From the NCBI RefSeq assembly GCF_001422665.1, contig NZ_LMLU01000008.1:115147-179146 (forward strand): 64,000 bases of DNA. The letters run 5' to 3'. The notes under the pieces are model-generated. The model made no database searches and was not told the origin of the DNA. It saw nothing but the letters and a program-made list of their open reading frames with translations. The DNA comes from Arthrobacter sp. Leaf234. GTDB taxonomy: Bacteria > Actinomycetota > Actinomycetes > Actinomycetales > Micrococcaceae. Within the stretch, counting starts at the first letter, position 1. Each line of letters starts with the position of its first letter. Shown piece by piece: positions 1 through 9,254 of the stretch. Both the position numbers and the translations under genes were made by a program.

Positions 1-1
1 C

Positions 2-238
2 GACGGGCCGTACGCGGAGGTCACCATCGAGGACGACGGTGTGGGGATCGATCCCGACCACCTGCGCTCCGTCCTCGCCGGCCACACCGAGGACGTCCAC
101 GTGGGGCTGCGGAACGTCGACTCACGGTTGCGCCAGGTGTACGGCGACGACCACGGACTGGTCATCGACACGGCACCCGGCGCGGGTACCCTCATCACCC
201 TGCGCGTGCCGAAGTCGCAGCCGGATCACCGGGCCTGA
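2..238 (+). CDS. LytS-type sensor histidine kinase, C-terminal end (partial)
   Basis: Only the last 78 codons are inside the window; the gene begins upstream. The visible part is the end of an HATPase_c domain: a G1/N-box-like stretch EDDGVGI near the left edge, then HVGLRNVDSRLRQVYG and GAGTLITLRVP. The wording GLRNVDSRLRQ..YG is typical of the LytS/YehU group (HisKA_7TM or 5TM-LYT kinases) that pairs with LytTR regulators. A LytTR response regulator follows 19 bases downstream, so this is very likely its cognate kinase. The sensor part cannot be seen, so the signal is unknown. Confidence 0.85.
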   Translation, partial: DGPYAEVTIEDDGVGIDPDHLRSVLAGHTEDVHVGLRNVDSRLRQVYGDDHGLVIDTAPGAGTLITLRVPKSQPDHRA

Positions 239-257
239 GGCGCGTAACCTAGGACAC

Positions 258-977
258 ATGGTCAATGTCATCGTCGCCGACGACGAACTCCCCGCCGTCG
301 AGGAGCTGGCCTTCCTGCTCGGCAAGGACGCGCGGATCGGGACCATCCACCGTGCGTCGAGCGGCGCGGAGGCGCTGCGGGCGCTCGAGCAGCACAGCGT
401 CGATGCCCTGTTCCTCGACATCCACATGCCCGCCCTCTCCGGGCTGGACATCGCCCGCGTCATCTCGCGCTTCAGCCGCCCGCCCGCCGTCGTGTTCGTC
501 ACGGCCGACGAGGACCGTGCGCTCGAGGCCTTCGAACTCCGCGCCGTCGACTATCTCCTGAAACCCGTGCGGACCGAGCGCCTCGCGGAATCCGTGCGTC
601 GCGTCTGCGAACTGATGGAGGGTTCGACGGCCGCGCCCGAGGTCATCACCGTGGACCAGGGCGGGATCAGCCGGATGATCAGGCGCGACGACGTCCGGTA
701 CGTGCAGGCGCAGGGTGATTACGCCCGACTGCACACCTCGGAGGCGAGCTACCTGATCCGCATCCCCCTCAACGACCTCGAACGCCAGTGGGCGGACGCG
801 GGGTTCCTCCGTACGCACCGCTCCTATCTCGTGGCGATGGACCAGGTGCGGAAGGTCAGGATCGGGGCGGGCCGGGCCAGCCTGTTCGTCGGGGATGCCG
901 AGCTGCCCGTGAGCCGCCGCCACCTCCCCGACGTCCGGGAGAAGCTCGAGGCGACGCGTCTCCGCCCGAGCCACTGA
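258..977 (+). CDS. LytTR-family response regulator
   Basis: A 239-residue two-domain regulator. Residues 1-120 form a receiver: acidic pair D8/D9, phosphoacceptor Asp54 in LFLDIHMPAL, Thr82 and Lys102 in DYLLKPV. Residues about 133-232 are a LytTR DNA-binding domain (VRYVQAQGDYARLHT, then FLRTHRSYLVAMDQV). The ATG was chosen because translation from it gives a receiver starting exactly at its first beta strand; reading further upstream only adds sequence that overlaps the kinase gene. It lies between the kinase end and a transporter pair, and the next start is only 4 bases away. Inference: it activates the downstream symporter genes, as LytTR systems often do for nearby transporters. Confidence 0.95.
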   Translation: MVNVIVADDELPAVEELAFLLGKDARIGTIHRASSGAEALRALEQHSVDALFLDIHMPALSGLDIARVISRFSRPPAVVFVTADEDRALEAFELRAVDYLLKPVRTERLAESVRRVCELMEGSTAAPEVITVDQGGISRMIRRDDVRYVQAQGDYARLHTSEASYLIRIPLNDLERQWADAGFLRTHRSYLVAMDQVRKVRIGAGRASLFVGDAELPVSRRHLPDVREKLEATRLRPSH

Positions 978-981
978 GACG

Positions 982-1368
982 GTGACGGACGAGCAGCCGA
1001 CGGTTCCCCGTCGGGTCCGCGTGACCGCCCCGCGCACCGCGGCCCGGGCCACCGGCGCCACCTTCCCCGTGGCGCGGGAGATGGCCGAGCAGTCGGAGGT
1101 GGGCCAGCTGTTCGTCGCCTCCCTCATCCGTTCGCAGCTGCGGCTCGCACTGGTGGTGGCGGGTGGGTTCCTGGTCATCCTGATCGGCATCCCCGTGCTG
1201 CTCGCCGTCTTCCCCGACATCACCGGGGCCACCATCCTGACCGTGCCGATCCCCTGGCTCCTGCTGGGCCTCGGGATCTATCCGCTCGTGATCGGGTGCG
1301 CCGTCCTCTACGTGCGCAGCGCATCCCGCAACGAGCGCCGCTTCCAGGACCTGGTGGACGATGACTGA
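982..1368 (+). CDS. small membrane protein linked to a symporter (DUF485-like)
   Basis: A 128-residue protein with a cytoplasmic-looking N-terminus and two strong membrane segments (about residues 52-75 and 88-110), ending in a charged tail (SASRNERRFQDLVDDD). It starts with GTG 4 bases after the response regulator and overlaps the symporter start by 8 bases, so the two are translationally coupled. Size, topology and position match the DUF485/YjcH-type partner found before acetate or monocarboxylate symporters (yjcH-actP, mctB-mctC). Family assignment rests on this context and general layout rather than on a diagnostic motif. Role in transporter assembly or stability is inferred. Confidence 0.8.
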   Translation: MTDEQPTVPRRVRVTAPRTAARATGATFPVAREMAEQSEVGQLFVASLIRSQLRLALVVAGGFLVILIGIPVLLAVFPDITGATILTVPIPWLLLGLGIYPLVIGCAVLYVRSASRNERRFQDLVDDD

Positions 1369-2872
1369 CGCGCTGGACAGCGGCAGTCTCGAGCTCAGCC
1401 CCGCCGTCGGGTACACGGCGCTCGTGCTCGTGGCCCTCAGCACGGTGCTGATCGGCATCTACGGCCTGCGGATCTCGCGCACCACGGGCGACTTCTACGT
1501 GGCCTCGCGCACCGTGCGGCCCTGGTGGAACGCCTCGGCGATCGGCGGCGAGTACCTCTCGGCGGCGAGCTTCCTCGGCGTCGCCGGCCTCATCCTCATC
1601 TCCGGCGTCGATGCGCTCTGGTTCCCCATCGGCTACACCGCCGGCTACCTGATGCTGCTCCTCTTCGTGGCCGCGCCGCTGCGACGGTCCGGCGCGTACA
1701 CCATCCCCGACTTCGCCCAGGCGCGCCTGGACTCCCTCCTCGTCCGCCGGGTGACCAGCATGCTCGTGGTCGTCGTGGGGTGGCTGTACATCGTTCCGCA
1801 GCTGCACGGCGCCGCCCTGACCGTGCGCATCACCACCGGACTGCCGTCCTGGGTGGGTCCGCTCGCGGTCGTCGTCGTGGTGTGCCTGAGCGTGGTCACC
1901 GGGGGCATGCGCTCCATCACCTTCGTGCAGGCCTTCCAGTACTGGCTCAAGCTCACGGCCCTCGCCGTGCCGGTGGCCTTCATCCTCTTCCGCCTCGGCG
2001 CGGACGGCCGACCGATCACCGCGGGCGGCGGCGCCTTCACCGCGGATCTGAACACGACGGCGGACGCATCCCTCTACGGCACCATCTCGCTGGTCATCGC
2101 CCTGCTCTTCGGCACGCTCGGCCTGCCGCACGTCCTCGTCCGCTTCTACACGAACCCCGACGGTGCCTCCGCCCGCCGGACCACGGTGATCGTGCTCGGC
2201 CTGCTCTCGGTCTTCTACCTCTTCCCGACCGTCTACGGGATCCTCGGGCGCATCCACACGCCCGAGCTGGCGGCGGAGGGCGCCGCGGACGCGACGGTGC
2301 TCCTGCTCCCGGGCCGGATCTTCGACGGTGCCACCGGGGACCTCCTGTCCGCGCTGGTGACCGCCGGGGCGTTCGCCGCCTTCCTGTCGACGACCAGCGG
2401 ACTCGTGGTCTCGCTCGCCGGCGTGGTGAGCCAGGAGTTCTTCCAGGGCAGCGTGCGGGGCTTCCGCAGGGCAGCCCTGCTCTCGGCGCTCATCCCGCTC
2501 GTGGTCGCACTGCTGACGGACAGCCTGGCACTGGCGGGCAGCGTGGGATCGGTGTTCGCCTTCACCGCCTCCACGATCTGCCCGCTGCTGCTGCTGGGCA
2601 TCTGGTGGCGGGGCCTGACAGATGCCGGGGCGATCGCGGGGATGCTGGTCGGCGCCGTGCTCTGCGGCGGGGCGATCGCCGTCACGGCCGCCCTCGGGCC
2701 GGCAGCGGACGACCGCTGGGTCTGGCTGGGCCAGCCCGCCCTCTGGACGGTCCCGACCGCGTTCCTCACCATGGTGCTCGTCTCGAGGGCGACGGCCGGA
2801 CGCAGGCCCGCGTCGGCGTCGCGCGTGCTGGCCCGCCTGCACACGCCCGAGCCACCGGCGCAGAGCGGCTGA
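1361..2872 (+). CDS. sodium/solute symporter (SSS family), monocarboxylate type
   Basis: A 503-residue polytopic membrane protein with about 13 hydrophobic segments. SSS-family features include the N-terminal DFYVASRTVRPWWNASAIGGEYLSAASFLG region, VTGGMRSITFVQAFQYWLK and LPHVLVRFYTNPD. These match the ActP/MctC branch (cation:acetate or monocarboxylate symporters). The upstream small membrane protein and LytTR two-component pair suggest regulated uptake of a small organic acid. The exact substrate (acetate, pyruvate, propionate or other) cannot be read from the sequence. It is the last gene of the rightward unit; a convergent DivIVA-type gene follows. Confidence 0.92.
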   Translation: MTDALDSGSLELSPAVGYTALVLVALSTVLIGIYGLRISRTTGDFYVASRTVRPWWNASAIGGEYLSAASFLGVAGLILISGVDALWFPIGYTAGYLMLLLFVAAPLRRSGAYTIPDFAQARLDSLLVRRVTSMLVVVVGWLYIVPQLHGAALTVRITTGLPSWVGPLAVVVVVCLSVVTGGMRSITFVQAFQYWLKLTALAVPVAFILFRLGADGRPITAGGGAFTADLNTTADASLYGTISLVIALLFGTLGLPHVLVRFYTNPDGASARRTTVIVLGLLSVFYLFPTVYGILGRIHTPELAAEGAADATVLLLPGRIFDGATGDLLSALVTAGAFAAFLSTTSGLVVSLAGVVSQEFFQGSVRGFRRAALLSALIPLVVALLTDSLALAGSVGSVFAFTASTICPLLLLGIWWRGLTDAGAIAGMLVGAVLCGGAIAVTAALGPAADDRWVWLGQPALWTVPTAFLTMVLVSRATAGRRPASASRVLARLHTPEPPAQSG

Positions 2873-2942
2873 GAACCGTCCTGGCCTCGTCGTCCCGCCG
2901 CTGCGGAGAGCTCCTGCCCACGGCGTGGGTGACCCGGAGGCG

Positions 2943-3521
2943 TCAGTCGATGCCCGCCATGAGCTCGACGACGCGGTCCAGGAACACGTCCACCTGGTTC
3001 TCCTCGTAGCCGTCCGCACCACGGGCCTCGCGGAACACGGCGCGGCGGACGACGTCGACGCTCAGGGGCAGATCCTGCTCGAGGTACCGCAGGAGCTCGT
3101 CGCAGAGGCGGTCGACGTCCTGGACGGCGTAGCTGGGGGCGTTCTTCCTCGCCGGGCGGCGGAAGCGTTCGCCGTGCGGACGGTGCAGCCGCCCGCGCAG
3201 GACCGCGGCGGTGCGTCCGATCTGCCGGAGCCACGCGTCCTCGCCCTGCGCGGCGATCAGCCGGTCGCGTTCCCGCCGGGCGAAGACGTCCTCGAGCCGG
3301 TCCAGCGCGGCGTCGACGGACTGGGGCTCGTAGCCGCCCGGGGTCGGGCGGAAGGACTGGCCCCGTACCTCACTGCTCGTGACGGAGCGGGAATCGGGGT
3401 CGTCGGCGTTGTAGTCGCCGCGGGCCCTCGTGAGGAAGCGGTCCACCTGGCCCGTGTCGTAGCCGACCTCCCGGCGCCCCACCCGCGCGAAGGGGGAGCT
3501 GCTCGGCCGGGCCACATCCAT
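2943..3521 (-). CDS. DivIVA-repeat protein
   Basis: A 192-residue protein built almost wholly from four short copies of the DivIVA N-terminal motif, F-x-x-x-x-x-x-GY-x-x-x-x-VD-x-x-L-D-R. The copies are GYDTGQVDRFL, GYEPQSVDAAL, SYAVQDVDRLC and GYEENQVDVFL, at about residues 20, 63, 127 and 173. Classical DivIVA/Wag31 has one such motif followed by a long coiled coil; here no long coiled coil follows. In DivIVA this segment inserts into or binds curved membranes at poles and septa. The function here is unknown; a polar or septal scaffold is inferred. It shares a strand with cdsA but is separated by 77 bases. Confidence 0.8.
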   Translation of the reverse strand: MDVARPSSSPFARVGRREVGYDTGQVDRFLTRARGDYNADDPDSRSVTSSEVRGQSFRPTPGGYEPQSVDAALDRLEDVFARRERDRLIAAQGEDAWLRQIGRTAAVLRGRLHRPHGERFRRPARKNAPSYAVQDVDRLCDELLRYLEQDLPLSVDVVRRAVFREARGADGYEENQVDVFLDRVVELMAGID

Positions 3522-3598
3522 CGTCTGACGTCCTTTGCGCTGAAATACTCGAGACCGTGCGGGGCCTTCGCCCCCCGGGATCGGTCCGCGACCAGCGG

Positions 3599-4609
3599 TT
3601 ACAGCAACCCCGGTATCAATGTAGCGGACAGCAGGTAGGCCACCGGGGAGGCGAAGACGATCGAGTCGAGGCGGTCCATGACTCCGCCGTGGCCCGGCAG
3701 GATGGTGCCCATGTCCTTCACGCCGAGCTCACGCTTGATCATCGATTCCGCGAGGTCGCCGGCGGTCGCGGCCGCCACGATGGCGACCGCGAGGGCGAAC
3801 CCGATCCAGACGGGCTGATCGAGCAGCAGGACGGCGCAGAGCCCGCCGACCACGAGGGCGCCGCCGATCGAACCGCCGAATCCCTCCCAGGACTTCTTGG
3901 GACTGATCTTCGGGGCCATGGCGTGCTTGCCGAAGAAGGCGCCGATCAGGTACCCGAAGGTGTCGTTCGCGACGACCAGCAGGAGGAGTGTCGCGATGAC
4001 GAGGTTCCCGCCGTCGACCTTCATGAGCAGCATGGCGAAGCTGAGCATGAAGGGCACCCAGAGCACGGTGAAGGTACCGGCCATCAGGCTCCTGGCGGCA
4101 TCCGGCGCCGGGCTCGCCGCGCGCCACAGGAAGAGGACGACGACGGCTGCGACCGCAGCTCCGGCGAGGCCCTCGGCGCCGCCGAGATAGGCCGAGAACG
4201 GCAGGACGATCGTCCCCGCCATGGTCGGTACCAGCGGGATGTGGATCCGCCGCAGTTCGAGGGCGCGGCTGATCTCCCACACGCCCACCGCTGCGAACAG
4301 GGTGACGATCCCGACGAAGACGATCGGGAAGAAGAGGCCCACGAGGACGGGGATCAGGAGACCCGCGCCCACACCGATCGCGGCGGGAAGGTTGCGCCCG
4401 GCACGGGACGGCTTGCCCGGCTCACGGATGGGCCGGCGGCGACGGAAGAGTCCGTGGCTGGACCGACCGGCGCGAGACGGTGCCCTGGTATGGGTGGTCG
4501 GCCCCTGCGCCGGGGCCGACACCGCGCCGCCCGTGCGGCTTTCTTCTGTCCCGACGGCGGAGCGGGTCTCGTGCCCGCGATCCGCGCCGGGAGGATCGAG
4601 ATCTGCCAT
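3599..4609 (-). CDS. cdsA: phosphatidate cytidylyltransferase
   Basis: Makes CDP-diacylglycerol from phosphatidic acid and CTP, the branch point for membrane phospholipids. The 336-residue protein has an 80-residue basic, Pro/Arg-rich N-terminal extension, then about eight membrane helices. The CdsA signature is complete near the C-terminus: GDLAESMIKRELGVKDMG, then LPGHGGVMDRLDS, with the S-x2-K-R, K-D and PGHGG-x2-DR-x-D elements. Its ATG overlaps the frr stop codon by one base (TGATG), so it is translationally coupled. The order pyrH-frr-cdsA is common in bacteria. Confidence 0.97.
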   Translation of the reverse strand: MADLDPPGADRGHETRSAVGTEESRTGGAVSAPAQGPTTHTRAPSRAGRSSHGLFRRRRPIREPGKPSRAGRNLPAAIGVGAGLLIPVLVGLFFPIVFVGIVTLFAAVGVWEISRALELRRIHIPLVPTMAGTIVLPFSAYLGGAEGLAGAAVAAVVVLFLWRAASPAPDAARSLMAGTFTVLWVPFMLSFAMLLMKVDGGNLVIATLLLLVVANDTFGYLIGAFFGKHAMAPKISPKKSWEGFGGSIGGALVVGGLCAVLLLDQPVWIGFALAVAIVAAATAGDLAESMIKRELGVKDMGTILPGHGGVMDRLDSIVFASPVAYLLSATLIPGLL

Positions 4610-5166
4610 CAGACCTCGAGCAGCTCAGCTTCCTTGCGCTTCAGCAGCTCGTCAATGAGGTCCACGCGGGCCTTCGTCGTCGCGTCGAGTTCCTTCTCGG
4701 CGCGCGAGCCCTCGTCCTCACCGGCGTCGCCGTCCTTGACGGCCTTGTCGATGCCGTCCTTCGCCTTCCGTCGGACGTTGCGGATGGAGATCTTGGCGTC
4801 CTCCGCCTTCGTCTTGACCAGCTTCACGTACTCCTTGCGGCGCTCCTGCGTGAGCTCGGGCAGGACCACGCGGATCACGTTGCCGTCGTTCGACGGGTTC
4901 GCGCCGAGGTCCGAGTCGCGCAGGGCGCGCTCGATGTCGTTCAGCGCTCCGCGGTCGAAGGGCGTGATGAGCAGGGTGCGCGCCTCGGGGTTCTGGAAGG
5001 ACGCGAGCTGCTGCAGCGGGGTGGGAGCGCCGTAGTACATCACCACCACCTTGGAGAACAGGGAGGCATTGGCGCGTCCGGTGCGGACCGTCGCGAAATC
5101 GTCCTTTGCAACCTCCACGGCCTTGTCCATCTTGTCGGTGGCTTCCAGCAAGGTCTCTTCGATCAC
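4609..5166 (-). CDS. frr: ribosome recycling factor
   Basis: Releases the post-termination ribosome from mRNA together with EF-G. The protein is 185 residues, the usual RRF length, with the family segments FATVRTGRANASLF near the N-terminus, YYGAPTPLQQLASF, and RTLLITPFD followed by LGANPSNDGNVIRV. The start is GTG (VIEETLLEA): it has a good AAGGAGA site 6 bases upstream and gives the standard length, whereas an earlier in-frame ATG adds 12 unrelated residues. It lies after pyrH with a 120-base gap. Confidence 0.97.
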   Translation of the reverse strand: MIEETLLEATDKMDKAVEVAKDDFATVRTGRANASLFSKVVVMYYGAPTPLQQLASFQNPEARTLLITPFDRGALNDIERALRDSDLGANPSNDGNVIRVVLPELTQERRKEYVKLVKTKAEDAKISIRNVRRKAKDGIDKAVKDGDAGEDEGSRAEKELDATTKARVDLIDELLKRKEAELLEV

Positions 5167-5286
5167 AATGTCTCCTTCGCTCCGCAGTCGGCTGCACGGC
5201 AACCGTTCCAGTGGTCAATCCTAGTTCACGGCCGTCCCGCGGCCCGGCAGGGCCGCCGGCCCCGTTGCCCTCTTCCCTCGGAACCG

Positions 5287-6027
5287 CTAGGCGGTGACGA
5301 GTGTCCCGAGCCTCTCGCCACGGATGGCCCGCGTCACGTTGCCCTCGCCCTCCATGCCGAACACCACCATGGTCAGGTCGTTGTCCTTGCACATCGTCAT
5401 GGCCGTCTGGTCCATGACACGGATGTCCCGCCGCAGGGCCTCGTCGTAGGAGAGCGTCTCCAGCTTCTCCGCCGTCGGGTCCTTGTGGGGGTCGGCGGTG
5501 TAGACACCGTCGACGCCGCTCTTGGCCATGAGGACCTCGTCCGCGTGCACCTCGAGGGCGCGCTGGGCGGCGACCGTGTCGGTCGAGAAGTACGGGAGGC
5601 CTGCGCCCGCCCCGAAGATGACCACACGGCCCTTCTCCAGGTGGCGGATGGCGCGCCGCGGGATGTACGCCTCGGCGACCTGCCCCATGGTGATGGCGCT
5701 CTGCACGCGGGTCTCCACCCCGGCCTGCTCGAGGAAGTCCTGCAGGGCCAGGCAGTTCATGACCGTGCCGAGCATGCCCATGTAGTCCGCCCGCGAGCGG
5801 TCCATGCCGCTCTGGGACAGTTCCGCGCCGCGGAAGAAGTTGCCGCCGCCGACGACGATGGCCACCTCGACCTCGCCCACCGTCGCCGCGATCTGCTGGG
5901 CGACCGAGCGGACGGTCTCGGGGTCGACGCCGAGCTTGCCACCGCCGAAGACCTCGCCGGAGAGCTTCAGGAGTACCCGGCGCCGGCCCTCGGTACCACC
6001 CGGTCGGATGGTTGACGTGGTGTCCAT
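5287..6027 (-). CDS. pyrH: UMP kinase
   Basis: Phosphorylates UMP to UDP in pyrimidine nucleotide synthesis. The 246-residue amino-acid-kinase-fold protein has K21 in KLSGEVFGG, the UMP-binding loop VGGGNFFRG (about 59-67), [17 protein letters not shown] (about 141-156) and [14 protein letters not shown] (about 167-180). An N-terminal tail of about 17 residues precedes the fold. The ATG has a GGGAGG site 7 bases upstream. It follows tsf after a hairpin terminator, so it probably also has its own promoter in the 175-base gap. Confidence 0.97.
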   Translation of the reverse strand: MDTTSTIRPGGTEGRRRVLLKLSGEVFGGGKLGVDPETVRSVAQQIAATVGEVEVAIVVGGGNFFRGAELSQSGMDRSRADYMGMLGTVMNCLALQDFLEQAGVETRVQSAITMGQVAEAYIPRRAIRHLEKGRVVIFGAGAGLPYFSTDTVAAQRALEVHADEVLMAKSGVDGVYTADPHKDPTAEKLETLSYDEALRRDIRVMDQTAMTMCKDNDLTMVVFGMEGEGNVTRAIRGERLGTLVTA

Positions 6028-6140
6028 GAAGTGCCTCCCGGGCGTAGAACTGGGGGCCGGTCCTGGTCGGACGGCCGGTAATGCGGGGGTGGGGATGTTG
6101 CCGGACCCGTTACAGGATACGGGGCGCCTCCCCGGGCGCA

Positions 6141-6177
6141 GGAAAGGGCGGCCACCTCGAAGGCGGCCGCCCTTCCC
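6141..6177 (-). terminator. hairpin terminator after tsf
   Basis: A 13-bp inverted repeat with an 11-base loop lies 25 bases after the tsf stop. Read on the minus strand the arms pair fully with one G-U wobble. No U-run follows, which is common for actinobacterial terminators. Confidence 0.6.
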
Positions 6178-6202
6178 GGGATGCTGCTGCCTGCCCTGGG
6201 GG

Positions 6203-7039
6203 TCAGGCCCCGACGCGGAAACGTGCGAAGGCCGTGGCCTTGGCGTTCGCTTCGGTCAGGACGGCGGCGACGGACTTCTTGGCGTCCTTCGCGAAGGCCT
6301 GGTCCACCAGGACACCCTCCTTGAAGAAGCCGGTGAGGCGGCCTTCGACGATCTTGGCAAGGGCCTGCTCGGGCTTGCCCTCGGCACGGGCAGTCTCGTC
6401 GGCGATGCGCCGCTCCGACTCGACGAGTTCCGCGGGGACGTCCTCGCGGGTCAGGTAGGTCGGCGAGTACGCGGCGATGTGCACGGCGACGTCGTGCGCG
6501 GTCTGCACGGCGGCGTCACCGGAACCCTCGACGGCGAACAGGACGCCGACCTGGGCGGGGAGGTCCTTGGACGTCTTGTGCAGGTACGCGTCGACGATCT
6601 GGCCTTCGACGCGCGCGATGCGGCGGACGTCGACCTTCTCGCCGAGGAGGGCACCGGCCTCGATGACGTGCTCGGAGACGGGCTTGCCGTCGAGCTCGAA
6701 GGACAGGAGGGTCTCGACGTCCGTGGCACCGGACTCGATCGCTGCGGCGAGCACCTTGTTCGAGAAGTCGATGAAGGGGCCGGCCTTGGCGACGAAGTCG
6801 GTCTCGCAGTTGACCTCGACCATGACGCCGACGTTGCCGTCCACGCGAGCGGCCACGAGACCCTCGGCGGTGGAACGGCCCTCGCGCTTGGTGGCGCCCT
6901 TGAGTCCCTTGATACGGATCAGTTCCAGGGCCTTGTCGGCGTCGCCGTTGGCTTCGTCGAGGGCCTTCTTGACGTCCATCATGCCGGCGCCGGTGCGCTC
7001 GCGCAGGGCCTTGATGTCAGCGGCTGTGAAATTAGCCAT
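6203..7039 (-). CDS. tsf: elongation factor Ts
   Basis: Nucleotide exchange factor for EF-Tu. The 278-residue protein starts [21 protein letters not shown], the N-terminal UBA-like domain, and carries the EF-Tu-contact motif [10 protein letters not shown] (about residues 78-87) followed by the two core subdomains. The ATG has AGGAG 7 bases upstream; an in-frame ATG two codons earlier is less likely. It follows rpsB, the near-universal bacterial order, with a strong hairpin between the genes. Confidence 0.97.
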   Translation of the reverse strand: MANFTAADIKALRERTGAGMMDVKKALDEANGDADKALELIRIKGLKGATKREGRSTAEGLVAARVDGNVGVMVEVNCETDFVAKAGPFIDFSNKVLAAAIESGATDVETLLSFELDGKPVSEHVIEAGALLGEKVDVRRIARVEGQIVDAYLHKTSKDLPAQVGVLFAVEGSGDAAVQTAHDVAVHIAAYSPTYLTREDVPAELVESERRIADETARAEGKPEQALAKIVEGRLTGFFKEGVLVDQAFAKDAKKSVAAVLTEANAKATAFARFRVGA

Positions 7040-7129
7040 GTGCACTCCTAGGGTGAGGTGGATCTACGAAGAGCTTGTGCGGGCCGCGGCCCGCCGTACA
7101 GGTGCCACGCGGTGAACACCTGCCGAACA

Positions 7130-7167
7130 TGCGGAAGGGGCGTGGTTCGACCCACACCCCTTCCGCA
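7130..7167 (-). terminator. strong hairpin between rpsB and tsf
   Basis: A 16-bp stem (TGCGGAAGGGGTGTGG on the minus strand, one U-G wobble) with a 6-base loop starts 7 bases after the rpsB stop. There is a weak U content downstream (TGTT). It probably attenuates rather than fully separates rpsB and tsf transcription. Confidence 0.7.
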
Positions 7168-7174
7168 CCGTGGA

Positions 7175-8086
7175 CTACTTGGTGTCGACGGCGGCTTCCG
7201 TCGCGGGAGCGACCGCGTCGGGAACCTCTTCCGCGATGGGCGCCTGCAGGCCGGCGGGCGCCTCGGGGGCTGCGGCCTCCGGTGCCTCGGCTGCTGCGGG
7301 CTCGGCAGCGGGTGCATCCGCAGTGCCCTGGAGCAGCTCGCGCTCCCACTCGGCCATGGGCTCGTCAGCCGTGGCTTCGCCGTTGCCGGAGCGGTTGTGG
7401 CGAGCCATCAGGCCCTCGGCCACGGCGTCCGCGATGACACGGGTCAGCAGGTTGACGGCGCGGATGGCGTCGTCGTTGCCCGGGATCGGGAAGTCGACCT
7501 CGTCGGGATCGCAGTTGGTGTCCAGGATCGCGACGACGGGGATGTTGAGCTTCTTCGCCTCGTCGATCGCGAGGTGCTCCTTCTTGGTGTCCACGACCCA
7601 GACGACCGAGGGAGCCTTGGTCAGGTTGCGGATACCGCCGAGGTTGCTCTGGAGCTTGGTGAGCTCACGCTTCAGGAGCAGGAGCTCCTTCTTGGTGTGA
7701 CCCGAACCGGCGACGTCCTCGAAGTCGATCTCCTCGAGTTCCTTCATGCGCTGGATGCGCTTGGAGACCGTCTGGAAGTTGGTGAGCATGCCACCGAGCC
7801 AGCGCTGGTTGACGTAGGGCTGGCCCACGCGCATCGCCTGGTCGGCGATCGCTTCCTGCGCCTGCTTCTTCGTGCCGACGAAGAGGACGGTCCCGCCGTG
7901 GGCGACCGTGGCCTTGACGAACTCGTAGGCGCGGTCGATGTAGCCCAGCGACTGCTGGAGATCGATGATGTAGATGCCGTTGCGCTCGGTGAAGATGAAG
8001 CGCTTCATCTTCGGGTTCCAACGGCGGGTCTGGTGACCGAAGTGGACGCCGCTGTCGAGCAGCTGGCGCATGGTGACGACTGGCAT
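7175..8086 (-). CDS. rpsB: 30S ribosomal protein S2
   Basis: Small-subunit ribosomal protein. The 303-residue product starts [20 protein letters not shown] and has S2 hallmarks [33 protein letters not shown] and [24 protein letters not shown] text. The last 60 residues are an Ala/Glu/Pro-rich acidic tail, usual in Actinobacteria. The ATG is set by homology and an AAAGG site; further in-frame sequence upstream has no S2 similarity. First gene of the rpsB-tsf-pyrH-frr-cdsA cluster. Confidence 0.97.
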   Translation of the reverse strand: MPVVTMRQLLDSGVHFGHQTRRWNPKMKRFIFTERNGIYIIDLQQSLGYIDRAYEFVKATVAHGGTVLFVGTKKQAQEAIADQAMRVGQPYVNQRWLGGMLTNFQTVSKRIQRMKELEEIDFEDVAGSGHTKKELLLLKRELTKLQSNLGGIRNLTKAPSVVWVVDTKKEHLAIDEAKKLNIPVVAILDTNCDPDEVDFPIPGNDDAIRAVNLLTRVIADAVAEGLMARHNRSGNGEATADEPMAEWERELLQGTADAPAAEPAAAEAPEAAAPEAPAGLQAPIAEEVPDAVAPATEAAVDTK

Positions 8087-8519
8087 GTCATGCCTTTCTT
8101 CAGCTTCGGCTCGGGCGCAGGGCGCCGCCTGAAGCTTGTTGACGGTTATCTCGGTGGTGGCCGGGGTGGACACCACGTCCTGGCACCTGTTCGTCGGGGA
8201 CACACCCTCCCCCACCGGACTCAGCCGGACCGCGGGGTGGGCATTCCGCGCTCGTCGAGAGCATCGGATAGCAGGCACGCGTAGTCAGCCTGCGGTTTCC
8301 CAGGGCCCGGCGGAGCCAGAGGCATGACGGGATCGGAGCAGCAGACTGCTTGTATGAGTGTACTACAGCGGCACAGCCCTCCAGGGCGACCGACGGGCCA
8401 CGGTGCGGGCAGGTATCCCCATCGCAGACCGCCCGCGACGGCCGGCGGGCCGCCCCGGCGTTGTCCACATATGGCGGCACAGCGTCGCTGTGGGCACCCC
8501 GCGCAGGAAGGCTGGTTCC
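8087..8519. other. divergent promoter region, rpsB / M23 peptidase
   Basis: A 433-base gap between two divergent genes. It must hold the rpsB promoter with a leader that may be long, and the promoter of the peptidase gene. An AT-richer patch near 8346-8366 (TACACT on the minus strand) is the best candidate for the rpsB -10 box. No tRNA or convincing small gene is seen; both reading strands of the gap lack a credible protein. Confidence 0.4.
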
Positions 8520-9254
8520 ATGAGCGAGGACTCCCCCGGAACCCATCCCGTGACCCGAGCCGGTACCGGTCCGAGTGAGCGCGCCCAGGACCGCCGGACG
8601 GCCGGGGGACGGCCCGCCTGGCGTGCGGGCCGGGCGCTGCCCCTCCTCCTGCTGGCGCTGGTCCCGGTCTGCTCTCCTGCGCAGCCCGTCACCTCGGCAG
8701 GTCCCTCATTCGCGTCGGTCGGGTCTACCGCCGTCCGGTTCGCGTCGGTCGGGTCGGCCGCGCGATCAGTCCCAGTGGTCGCGAACGTCGGACGGGACCC
8801 GTTCGTCGCCGCCTGGTCGTGGCCCCTCGTTCCGGTACCCGCCGTGCTGCGACCCTTCGAGAAACCTTCGCAGAACTGGAAGCCCGGACACCGGGGTGTG
8901 GACCTGTCGACGCGTGGCCTGCCGGCCGAGGTGCGCAGTCCGGCAGACGGTGTCGTGGCCTTCGCGGGGCCGGTGGTGGATCGCGGCGTCCTGACGATCG
9001 ACCATGGCGATGGCCGGAGGAGCAGCTTCGAACCGGTGAACACCACCCTGGTCGCGGGTCAGGCGGTGGGCGTGGGCGAGGTGGTGGCCACGGTGGTTCT
9101 GAGCCAGTCCGCGGCGATCCCGGGTAGCACGGTCCGGAGCCACTGCGGCGGACCGTGCCTCCACTGGGGAGTCCGCGTCGAGGACGAGTACGTCGATCCG
9201 CTCGCCTTCGTCACGGACCGCCGCCCGTCCGTCCTCCTGCCGCTCGACGGCTGA
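8520..9254 (+). CDS. secreted M23-family metallopeptidase
   Basis: A likely cell-wall endopeptidase of the lysostaphin/LytM type. The 244-residue protein has a charged N-terminus and one hydrophobic segment (about 40-55, RALPLLLLALVPVCSPA) acting as signal or anchor. The peptidase M23 domain covers about 115-235. The zinc ligands are all present: H124 and D128 in GHRGVD, and H215 in CLHWGVR, so it should be active. ATG with AGGAAGG upstream. A M23 peptidase gene divergent from rpsB is a recurrent actinobacterial arrangement. Confidence 0.92.
   Translation: MSEDSPGTHPVTRAGTGPSERAQDRRTAGGRPAWRAGRALPLLLLALVPVCSPAQPVTSAGPSFASVGSTAVRFASVGSAARSVPVVANVGRDPFVAAWSWPLVPVPAVLRPFEKPSQNWKPGHRGVDLSTRGLPAEVRSPADGVVAFAGPVVDRGVLTIDHGDGRRSSFEPVNTTLVAGQAVGVGEVVATVVLSQSAAIPGSTVRSHCGGPCLHWGVRVEDEYVDPLAFVTDRRPSVLLPLDG

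Noticed and set aside
1220..3022. A 600-codon open frame antisense to the symporter genes, and similar long opposite-strand frames across the window
   Set aside because: They are low-complexity Arg/Gly/Ala/Asp translations produced by third-position GC bias opposite real genes, without domains or ribosome sites.
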